Source: Dimargaris cristalligena (lineage: Eukaryota; Kickxellomycota; Dimargaritomycetes; Dimargaritales; Dimargaritaceae). Taken from it: a stretch of 18,846 nucleotides of DNA. Each line of letters opens with the position of its first letter. Position 1 is the first letter of the stretch. Of this stretch, positions 10,031 through 18,846 are shown piece after piece. Made by a program: the position numbers and the translations under genes. The stretch lies in assembly GCA_027576995.1 (NCBI GenBank), contig JANBQC010000553.1, forward strand, positions 1 through 18,846. The letters run 5' to 3'. The notes under the pieces were generated by a model, which saw only the letters and a list, made by a program, of their open reading frames with translations, ran no database searches and had not been told where the DNA came from.

Positions 10031-12066
10031 CTAAACCCGCTTCCCTTTAAAATTGGGAGGTGGCACCGAGCTATATTTTCCCTTGCCCATGGCAGAATGG
10101 GGTGGAGGGGCCGTGGGCCGAACAGTTAGCCGGTTGGGGACAGAGGTGTTAGTAACAGCAGAATAGGCAGACGAGACCTGGGGAGACTGGTAGTGGGAGC
10201 CCGAGTGAGCTGTGGATGAGGGTTCGGAGTCGGAATCGGACGAATCCGAATCCGCGGCTTGACCACTAGCCGCTATAGTAGAGCCCGCTGGTGTGGTGGC
10301 AGCGGTAGATGCCGTGGGTGTAACCATTCCGGTGGTAATCAAGGGGGCGACTGCAGGGTCACTAGCGCCAACCGCGGGTGGGCCGTATGGATAATAATAA
10401 GGATTGGAGTAGGCCGAGGCCATTCCATGGGTGGAGGCAGCAACTGAGCCGGGGGTACTTGGGGCCAATGTTGTCGAATGTCCCGGTGGTGGTGGTGGTG
10501 GCGGCGGTGGATATCCACCGTATGGGTAGCCGTAACCGTAGCCGTAACTGTAATCGTAGCCACCATAACCATACGGATTCGCCGCACCCGAACCTGCCGT
10601 TGCCGAGGTGGGCGGTGGGTACGGGTAAGGTGGGTAGGCGGATGCCGATGGGGGTGGTGGCGGGTAGCCTCCGTAGTTGTAAGGGTTGGCGGGTGGTTGG
10701 GCAGTGGCCTGGGCCAGGGCCCCCGTGCTCTGCTTTTTAGCCGCTTGAAAAGCATCGTATTCCTTGGTAACGGTTTTAATCAAATCGGTACACAGGTCCT
10801 TGGCGGTTCGAATCCCCTCCGGAGAATAGCAGGTTATGTATAGATACATGGCCTCGAAGGCCTCCGTCCCCGATGTGGGCTCAATGTACCCGGAACCTCG
10901 GCCACGCAGAATAATTTTGGCCTTGGTTTTGTCTTGAATATGGTTTATAAACGCCCCATTAGGGCCCATGATACGGCCCTTGAGATTGAATTCCCGCTCC
11001 GGTTTGTTAATGCCGATGAACACCTTCTCTTGGATATAGCGGCTGCGCTCAAGCGGGACAGTTGATTGAACGGAAGAGGCTGGACGATTATCCCTCGTTG
11101 ATGGCACAGTGTCTGAAGAGGCCACCGGGGGTGGGTGAGGAGACTGGTGCGCATATGCGGTTGAAGGGGGAGGGGGCAGGGGAGGTTGTTGAGGGGCAAA
11201 AGTTGTTGGGTTTTGAACAGCTGTTGAAAAAGTGCTGGATGCCTTAGGGGAATCCAAAGCCGGGCCAGATTTAATAGTGTCCAGTGATGTGGCCATTAGC
11301 TTATCAAAGGCCGACAGGTGGGAATTTCCCGCCGGGGAGTACGAGGATTCGGTCGCGGGCGGTACATTGGTCTTGGCGACTTTAGGAGAGGGCGGGTTTT
11401 CAATAGCGGGGGCGACCACATCCCAACGACGTTTTTTCCGTTCCTTGACTGCCGGTAAGCTGAAAGAGTAGGAAGTAGAAGAATAAAATAGGTGAAACAA
11501 TACCGCCAAAAAACAAAGATGGAATAGTGGGTAGGCATACAATGTTAAATAGGTGTCAAATAGCCACCCCATTTAGGATATTGTATATGAATATAGAGAA
11601 ATTGGGTTGGTTGCCCAATTGGTACGGAAGGGTTAGTAGCCATGGTAAAGTGAGTGGTCCGACATCGGTTAAAGAACGGGGCACACATGCGGTACAGTGT
11701 TCAAGGTAATGCAGATGAGTATGGGGGACGGAGGGGGGGGGTAAGTAACGGTTAGTAGCAGGTAGAAGCGTATCCCCATCCCTCAACAATATAAACATTT
11801 ATCGAGGCCTGTGTCCTTTGTTGGAGGAGGAATTATACTGAGGGGGGAGGAAGAGCACGCCAAACCATAGGCACACGCTCGTACTATTTACGTCTCCATA
11901 AGCTGGTCCAGAATGTTAGGTCGAATCATCTGAATGGGCCTACTATCCATAAGGTTAGTATTCAGCTATCACGGTCGTGTAGGCAGGCTGGTAAGTTAAC
12001 GCAGCGGGCAGTTGGAGAATTTATACGGATGGTTGGCCCACTCACTTACCTAGACTGTTGTGCCAT
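10031..12066 (-). CDS. KH-domain RNA-binding protein, KHDC4/BLOM7-like
   Basis: The main exon is 11459-10031 and the first coding exon is only 17 nt (12066-12050, ATGGCACAACAGTCTAG). That exon ends in a perfect donor GTAAGTGAG, and its phase-2 end joins the acceptor CTTTCAG to give MAQQSSLPAVKERKKRRWDV, 481 aa in all. Including the candidate exon at 11892-11942 gives 498 aa. Residues below follow the 481-aa form. A basic KERKKRRWD motif near the start resembles a nuclear signal. A single KH domain spans about 147-243 with GPNG at 171-174 and the KHDC4-type stretch RGRGSGYIEPTSGTEAFEAM. A Pro/Tyr/Gly-rich low-complexity region (about 264-334) follows, then a Ser/Asp cluster (DSDSSDSDSE). Human KHDC4 acts in pre-mRNA splicing and is the closest recognised family. 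The role in this organism is inferred from that similarity. Confidence 0.9.
11460..12049 (-). other. Long 5' intron region of the KH gene with AG-exclusion zone
   Basis: The 590-nt interval runs from donor GTAAGTGAG (12049) to acceptor TTTCAG (ending 11460). It contains three exact TACTAAC heptamers on the coding strand (11960-11954, 11757-11751, 11638-11632). From 11781 to 11462 the coding strand has no AG dinucleotide. If the 51-nt exon is used, the region splits into introns of 107 nt and 432 nt. A run of nine G on the plus strand lies around 11733-11741. Confidence 0.85.
11892..11942 (-). other. Candidate 51-nt in-frame (cassette) exon of the KH gene
   Basis: On the minus strand a perfect TACTAAC (11960-11954) is followed 12 nt later by an AG (11944-11943). 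Next come 51 nt with no in-frame stop and then a donor GTAAATAG starting at 11891. The segment is symmetric (phase 2 to phase 2). Including it replaces S6 of the short form with SRPIQMIRPNILDQLMET, just before LPAVKERKK. It may be constitutive, alternative or fortuitous. Confidence 0.55.
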
Positions 12067-12701
12067 GGTTCACACCAAAAAGTCTAGAAAGTATGTTTAT
12101 GCTAAATAGCCAAGGTGTTTAATGAGAAGGTTAAGTGGGGGAATGGAGGTTGCCCAAAACATAGAGAAATAGTGCAAAAGTGCATTGACGAAAAGGAATC
12201 GTTAACAATCGTAATGGTAAAATCCAGTATATGGGTGATGCCCAAAATAACTGGAATAGTGGGTTTTGTGTGTAGTGATAATGGGAAAATGGAAAAATGA
12301 GTGGGAAGATTATTTGGAACTAGTAAACCCTGATATAGGGGGGTGGATTTTACATTGTAAAAGTTCTACGCTTAAACCCACTCCGCACAGTGAAAAACAA
12401 CTGGTCCAGGTACACTGAGGAAAGTTTCATCGCTTCCCAAGGGAGCGATTAGTAATGTACAAGTTTAAAGGGTTTATTCTTCGCAGTGTCCAGTTAAAAG
12501 ATGTCAGGAAAAAGATTGGAGTACCAAGGCAGGTTAAGTAAAAAGAGGACGACTGGCAGGTCCAGAAACTGATATTATAAGTATTTTGAAATATTGTTTC
12601 GAAATGATAAAACCGACGCGTGAAAACTGCGGGTCCAGATACGGCAGCTGTTTATAGCACCTAATTCTTTAATAAGAACCCCACAACTACAACAACTACA
12701 T
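12067..12701. other. Spacer between KH gene start and TPI 3' end
   Basis: About 635 bp separate the KH start codon from the upstream same-strand TPI stop codon. The part nearest the KH gene is purine-rich on the plus strand, so its leader is pyrimidine-rich. No gene is recognisable; the small open frame at 12115-12300 has no family character. Confidence 0.45.
12668..12673 (-). promoter_or_regulatory. Polyadenylation signal variant ATTAAA of TPI
   Basis: Plus-strand TTTAAT reads ATTAAA on the minus strand, about 30 nt after the TPI stop codon. It is the common variant of AATAAA. Confidence 0.4.
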
Positions 12702-14082
<1,381 letters not shown>

Positions 14083-14096
14083 GGTTGCTGATGGGG

Positions 14097-14304
14097 CTGA
14101 GTGGTTTGCGAGAGTTGGGTAGAGTTAGGTAACAGTGAATGGGGGAATTAGAGGTTGTCGAATCAGGGGAGGGGAGGGTTAAGAAGAATGCTGAGCCAGT
14201 TCTTGTATCCCACCGAGGTGAAACGGGCGGACCGGTTCTAATAGGGCCTCAGATGGGAGGTCAAAGCAAGGTTTTATGGAAAGGGCCGAGTAGGTTTCAC
14301 TTAC
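14097..14304 (-). other. Probable 5'UTR intron of TPI
   Basis: On the minus strand a strong donor GTAAGTGA begins at 14304. A branch-like CCTAACTC lies at about 14132-14125, followed by an AG-free run to the acceptor CCACTCAG ending at 14097. This removes 208 nt just before the TPI start codon. A second CAG ending at 14088 is an alternative acceptor. Confidence 0.58.
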
Positions 14305-14480
14305 TTGTGTGTTGGGAGTGGAGGGAGGGGTATAGAGTAGAGTAAATTGGAAAGTTTTAAAGGGTGTGGAATGGAATAAGGCAAGGTAAGGTGATGGGTA
14401 GGGTAGGGGGGCAAGTGGGGGGTCTTAAGTAGTATAGTTGCGGTAAGGGTGCGGCATCATAATGACAGGTTGGGGCGGAG
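14305..14480 (-). promoter_or_regulatory. Pyrimidine-rich core promoter/first untranslated exon of TPI
   Basis: The coding strand is rich in C/T blocks (plus strand GGGAGTGGAGGGAGGGG, GGGTAGGGTAGGGGGGC). This fits the leader style of neighbouring genes and of highly expressed fungal glycolytic genes. No exact transcription start can be assigned. Confidence 0.42.
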
Positions 14481-16445
14481 TGGTTCGGAGGTTGTCTGCG
14501 CTGGTTGGTAGCCGCAGTGACGTGGGACGGATGGGGGTGTCACCCACAGGTTAAGCGTCCCGTGATCAACCGGCGCTGCTTCGCTTTAGCAGGCAGCCCT
14601 GGTTGGAAATTTGGCCATATCAACTACCAAATCCAGCCGAGTCGCCCCGGCAGTACAACCTCTCCCCATTAATTCATGGGTTACCGCCGACCCCGTTATT
14701 CCGCCTGATTCTAATATCTACCATAGCGGCAACTGCGGTTACTCGACTTGGGATTGCAGTGGGGCACCACTGTAGAGACCTTCCAACGAAATAGCCCAAC
14801 AACAAACCACACCAATTACACTGGTCATATTAATGAATCCATGTTGATACCCGCTACCTTGTAATCCAAATAGGTGTATAGAAATGTATGGGGTGATTGT
14901 CGAAGGGCACCAGCCCTTATTCTTGATTTTGGCCGCGGATATATCGCATGCCTAGTCATAAGGGTGCCCCGAAACCACAGATTCGCCATTTGAGATCAAC
15001 TCGCGGCACGGGTGAAGCGACGCTTACTTGTTTGGGTAAAAGTGTTGGGGATATTGTGGCCTAACTGCCCTAGTATGGACCACGTGTTACACATAACTGG
15101 ATACCGGCGTTAGTATGGATAATTGGGCAGGAATCTCTTGGTAATATCGTCCCTTAGAGCTGCAAAGTACCCCGCTATTGGTATTTGACATTCGTACTTC
15201 AGCCCTAAGTGCCTCCATTTGAATGGTATGCCCCATGTATATTTAGCCTACTGCGTATAAGCTACGTGTACGCTTTATCCCGCCAAAACACAGGTATTTA
15301 ACGTGCGCTCCTTCGTAGTCCAATTTTTATATTTTCAATAGACGCCTTGAAGGATTTTTGGGTTCGAAGGGCTGGTAATAAAGGGTTGCTGTGGCATAAT
15401 TAGACGTAAAAATGTGAATACCAGGCCTCGATTGATAGGGGCATAAATCCGAGTTGACGAGCGCTGTTGGTCATGGTTTGTTTGGGGATCTATGGGTTAG
15501 GCTGAATATCAACTTCTATAATACCAACACTATTCTACTTGTTACACGTATGTATATACCTATTACGTTTAAAAATTACATTTGCCAAGTAGAATCTCGT
15601 TAGTAATCAAGTATACCCTCTTAACATTTTATTCAAACTCACGCATGTTGGAGGCGAATATCTGTCGTGCCTTTTTTGACTAGGTTGTAGGCATGTCCCC
15701 GCGTATCTCGTCTGTGGTATTCGATCAGTTTAATCGAGGTTCCATTCATTGGCATGCGTGTCACGTAAAAGCATTGTCATCCAATGTGTGATATTGACCG
15801 TAAATTTAATTATATTAGAATCCCGCTATTCAAGACCGGGTAGTGTTAATGTGCATTGTCCTTTAAGAAGGGCTAACTTGCGACAGTCATTGCCTCGTCA
15901 TTTAAGGGGTCAGCAATTCTCCTTACTGTAGTTTGTCCCTGATTATCGCGAACTGCCATCGGCATCACCGATGTTCATACATTCATTTCCTTTTGATCGC
16001 GTTCGAATAAAAGCGTCATAGTCGCACCCCTGTATTAGCCGCTAGGTTATGATGATTCAGGGCCATAGTCCAATTTAATCGCCCGAATTTTTACTCCATC
16101 GGAATGGCTAAACATGTAGGAATCAGTACCATCATTGCGTCCGGAATTAGGGGTTCAAAGGGGCTAGTGTGAGCAGTAAGCCAGGTCAGAGTGATTTAGG
16201 AGAACTCCATTCAATCAGACACGGGTGCCATTGAATTAAGGGACATTGTGTCCGCGAGTGAGCGTGGATTTGACCACCCATCTATGCAATCAGTTTACGT
16301 GTCAAATGGATGATATCATTGGCCTCACTAGCACGTCGAGAGTCTAAGGAAAACACGAAATGGTTCCGACCCGGAATGTACCATTGACTTAGCCAGATGC
16401 GGAGTCGATTCTCAAAGCTGGAATATCCTTCAGAAGGTGTTTGGC
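14481..16445. other. Long intergenic region, no gene recognised
   Basis: About 2 kb without any open frame showing protein-family character, tRNA boxes or repeats that I could recognise. Its composition is mixed and looks like long-decayed non-coding DNA. It separates the divergent TPI and CAP genes and presumably holds distal promoter elements of both. Confidence 0.45.
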
Positions 16446-16453
16446 TATAAATA
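16446..16453 (+). promoter_or_regulatory. Possible TATA box of the CAP-domain gene
   Basis: TATAAATA lies about 160 nt before the start codon and would give a leader of roughly 100-130 nt. This is a motif match only. Confidence 0.3.
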
Positions 16454-16612
16454 ATTAAACGCCCGCTCAAGGTCATTGATCCATACACATCTGTTTTTAT
16501 GTAATCATCGGTATTAGCTTCATTAATATAATTCCCCTTTAAGTAAGGCCATATCCTTACGAGCCCCACGAATCGCCTCAATTAACATTTCCTTCCAATT
16601 TACTTAAGAGTC

Positions 16613-17791
16613 ATGCGCGCCTTGTTTATCCTCGGTCTTATAGTGGCCACCGCCGGCGTCAGTGCCAAAAAGGTGGATTTCCTTAAGATGGCCTGCCTCA
16701 TGAACCTGGAACGACAGGCCCGCGGCATCCAGCCCCTCGCCTTAAGTGATCAACTGATGGACGTCGCTGCCGGCCATTCCCGGTACCAATCACGTGTGGG
16801 CGCCATGACCCACGACGACGATGACGGCGACGTGGGCGAGCGCGTGGACTCCAGCGGATTCAACTGGTCCGGGGTGGCCGAAAACGTGGCCGAAGGCTAC
16901 CCGGACGAAGGGAAAGTCATTGAAGGTTGGATGAAATCGCCCGAACATCGGGCCAACATGATGAACCCCGCTTTTACCCATTTTGGTGCGGCTCGGAAAG
17001 ACGATTACTGGACCCAGGTTTTTGCCACGCAGAAGCAGCGGGACCAACAGCTGCGCCAGCAAATTCAATCGATGCCCATCGGTTCGAATTCCGCTTCAGC
17101 CAATAGTAACGGGGATGTGGCCGACCAGCAATTGGCGGTTCCGGTCTGCCCTACTATGGTCGACGTTGACCACATGCTGCAGGCCCGCTATCAGCGGGAG
17201 ATGGCCAGTGCCGAGCCCCACGGTCAAAGTGCCTCCTCGCGGCCCAGCCCCGATAGTAATGAGCCAGTCGCTATGATGGCCATGCAGAATGCCCAGCCCG
17301 TTACCACTGTCTCGCCCCGTCCTTTAACTTCTACCCGGCCGCGCGTTACAGTAGCCGCTAACCGCCCAGAGAATCCGGAAGTGCCGCTTCCCCCGCAGGA
17401 ACTGGCGGATATGGTCGGTCCAACGGAAGAAGTAGACTTGACCGATAGCCCCGACGAACCGGTGATGGCGGACGCGGGTGCTCCTACCGCCGACCAACCC
17501 CAGTCGGAAGCTGGCGCCAGTTTGGCCGATGCGGACCCAGCAGCCATTGATCAGGATCAGTCGCCCGTGGAAGCGGACGAAGCGCCCGGGTCAGGGCAGA
17601 CCGATGAGGCCCCTGCCGAGGACTCTAATGATAACCAGGGAGCTGGGAATCCGGTAGACCGGATTTTGGCAGGTGTCCTAAGTGCTGTAATTAAGCGTCG
17701 CTCGCCAATTTATACTCCCCGGCGCCACCGTTGGAGTCACCAACCCCAGGCCCGGTCGACTGTAGAGTATATTGATGATGACTGTATTTAA
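16613..17791 (+). CDS. Secreted CAP/SCP-domain protein with long acidic C-terminal region
   Basis: This single-exon gene encodes 392 aa. A signal peptide (about 1-18, MRALFILGLIVATAGVSA) is followed by a CAP/SCP/PR-1 domain at about 22-140. It has the family's ordered motifs: LNxER-like NLERQARG, the AGHS helix (His55), MTH (His67), GERVDSSGF, the AEN motif (Glu90-Asn91), WMKSPEHRAN (His112) and the closing YWTQVFA. From about 150 to 345 the chain is low-complexity, rich in Pro, Ala, Ser, Asp and Glu. A short hydrophobic stretch (ILAGVLSAVI, 351-360) and a basic KRR-RRHR tail come next, with a penultimate Cys391. Only three cysteines are present (28, 179, 391). Fungal CAP proteins bind sterols or act at the cell surface. 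The specific role here is unknown, and no transmembrane or GPI signal is clear. The start is supported by the signal peptide. Confidence 0.92.
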   Translation: MRALFILGLIVATAGVSAKKVDFLKMACLMNLERQARGIQPLALSDQLMDVAAGHSRYQSRVGAMTHDDDDGDVGERVDSSGFNWSGVAENVAEGYPDEGKVIEGWMKSPEHRANMMNPAFTHFGAARKDDYWTQVFATQKQRDQQLRQQIQSMPIGSNSASANSNGDVADQQLAVPVCPTMVDVDHMLQARYQREMASAEPHGQSASSRPSPDSNEPVAMMAMQNAQPVTTVSPRPLTSTRPRVTVAANRPENPEVPLPPQELADMVGPTEEVDLTDSPDEPVMADAGAPTADQPQSEAGASLADADPAAIDQDQSPVEADEAPGSGQTDEAPAEDSNDNQGAGNPVDRILAGVLSAVIKRRSPIYTPRRHRWSHQPQARSTVEYIDDDCI

Positions 17792-17816
17792 CCTGTATTC
17801 ACCCAATCTTTGTAGA

Positions 17817-17822
17817 AATAAA
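17817..17822 (+). promoter_or_regulatory. Polyadenylation signal AATAAA of the CAP gene
   Basis: AATAAA begins 26 nt after the TAA stop codon, on the sense strand. Confidence 0.6.
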
Positions 17823-17954
17823 ATGCCTTAGCTCAGTGGGGATATCCAATTCAACTTTGATGTAATTTCCTTTAAATATTATTTACACTAATCAGTCCCA
17901 GGCAAAGCATTTATTTATAAACAAAGACATATTATTTCAATAGCTGGCTACATC

Positions 17955-18062
17955 TATACGGGAGAAATTCAGTTCAGCTGAATAGGGTTCCGATTGTGAT
18001 ATGTATGGTAAAGTCAATGGTGCTTTTTGATATACAACAGCAATAATTCCGCCTTATATACC
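17955..18062 (+). repeat. Diverged copy of the 9.3-kb repeat unit B
   Basis: This stretch aligns collinearly with 9318-9425. Shared blocks in order are a GGG-GAA-TTCA start, GAATAGGGTT versus GTATAGGGTT, GATATGTATGG versus GATATGTGTATGG, AAAGTCA versus AAACTCA, and CAGCAATAATTCCGCCT versus CAGTAATACTTGCCT. The palindrome TTCAGCTGAA lies inside it at 17973-17982. No open frame is conserved between the copies, so the family looks non-coding. Confidence 0.65.
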
Positions 18063-18846
18063 AAAAGACAAAGGGCCACCATTGAGTAATTTTCCATTGA
18101 CAAAATTAGATGGCAACTCTCGAAAACAGTGACCACCAGTTGGAGCGAGGCTATTGGCAGTATACTGTACATTCCATGGTATACACTGGTTGACCATGGA
18201 AATTATATGTAAAGTAACCATGTCAGTTAAATTACCAGAATATATTAGATAATAGAGAGGTACCCCTCTGGGCCACATTCTGTACAATAAATCAGTCTGC
18301 CACAGCCTTTATCTAAAGAAAACCACCACAGTATATATGGATATATATAAAACCAACTCTTTTACATCAAAAAGTCAGAAAGAAGATATTTGTAGTTGGT
18401 GTATAGAAAGTTTGCAGTTCCGGACACCTAATTTTGAACCCTACTAATCAAAAGTATCCCCAACTGAGAAAACCCCAAAGATACCACACCCTAGCTGGAA
18501 TATACAATTTAACCTGGTATTTTAGATACTAGTGTAGCTGTTTCAGTAAACTAGTTCAATAATTTCCATTGACATAGGCAAAGGCATCCACCCATAGCCC
18601 CACCATTATCCATATTGCCACAGCAGCATTATATTATAAATGGAATAACAGACTAATTAACTTATTACTAGCCTGTCGCCCCTCCTAATCCATCCTAATC
18701 CAACCGATATGACCACCATCATATCAGGCTGTATAGCGCCATATTGTACCCCCCGGCCCTAATAAGGCCGAGCATCATTGATATCCCCTTACTGGCCGGG
18801 CCTCCCGGAGTTCGCACTAATCACTCGTAGGCGATCTTAGTGCCTT
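18063..18846. other. Repeat-associated right end, no gene recognised
   Basis: AT-rich DNA with no recognisable protein family. It contains an imperfect direct repeat (TAATTTTCCATTGACA near 18090 and TAATTTCCATTGACA near 18561). Near 18727 there is a TCAGGCTGTATA 12-mer also found in unit A of the 9.2-kb element. The extreme right end becomes GC-richer (CCCGGCCC, GGCCGGGCC), which could mark the approach to another gene. Confidence 0.4.

Noticed and set aside
10800..10820. B-box-like GGTTCGAATCCCC inside the KH coding region
   Set aside because: There is no A box or cloverleaf upstream, and the bases are explained by the conserved KH-domain coding sequence.
11556..11798. Minus-strand open frame upstream of the KH main exon, and an ATG in ACCATGG context at 11643
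   Set aside because: Both lie within the AG-free zone of the KH intron. The 11643 frame soon meets a stop, and its possible donor gives no correct phase with the main exon, whereas the exon at 12050-12066 does.
16282..16581. 99-residue minus-strand open frame divergent from the CAP gene
   Set aside because: The peptide shows no recognisable motif, the base composition is that of the spacer rather than of genes here, and a TATA-like motif of the CAP promoter lies inside it. It cannot be excluded but is not supported.

Overview
The window looks like nuclear DNA of a fungus. It carries a Sho1-type osmosensor, which is a fungus-specific family, and spliceosomal introns with GTAAGT-like donors and near-perfect TACTAAC branch sites. 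Coding DNA is GC-rich and lies in AT-richer spacers of 0.6-2.5 kb. The relaxed spacing, the animal-like importin-7 and KHDC4-type genes and the ancestral-looking TPI introns suggest an early-diverging (former 'zygomycete') lineage. That placement is inference; no species call is possible from the sequence alone.

Layout from left to right. A tRNA-Thr(AGT) with one acceptor mismatch lies at 78-150. After a spacer and a strongly pyrimidine-rich leader comes a single-exon SHO1 (1974-2699, +). It converges, across about 1.7 kb of non-coding DNA holding a (GA)n microsatellite, on a large importin-7/8-type karyopherin gene (4373-7810, -, two exons, 1048 aa). Next is a 2.2 kb spacer with a nested inverted-repeat element (9240-9530). 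A KH-domain gene of the KHDC4/BLOM7 type follows (10031-12066, -). It has a 17-nt first coding exon, a candidate 51-nt cassette exon and an unusual 320-nt AG-free zone before its last acceptor. Triosephosphate isomerase (12702-14082, -, four coding exons plus a probable 5'UTR intron) comes next. After about 2.3 kb without a recognisable gene there is a secreted CAP/SCP-domain protein (16613-17791, +). A diverged copy of the 9.3 kb repeat (17955-18062) lies in the last kilobase.

The genes are unrelated housekeeping or surface functions (osmosensing, nuclear import, RNA processing, glycolysis, secretion), each with its own promoter. I see no operon-like or biosynthetic cluster and no defence, CRISPR or phage-like system. 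The most noteworthy signals are the splicing architecture of the KH gene, the dispersed inverted-repeat family, the ancestral intron positions in TPI and the shared pyrimidine-rich coding-strand leaders.
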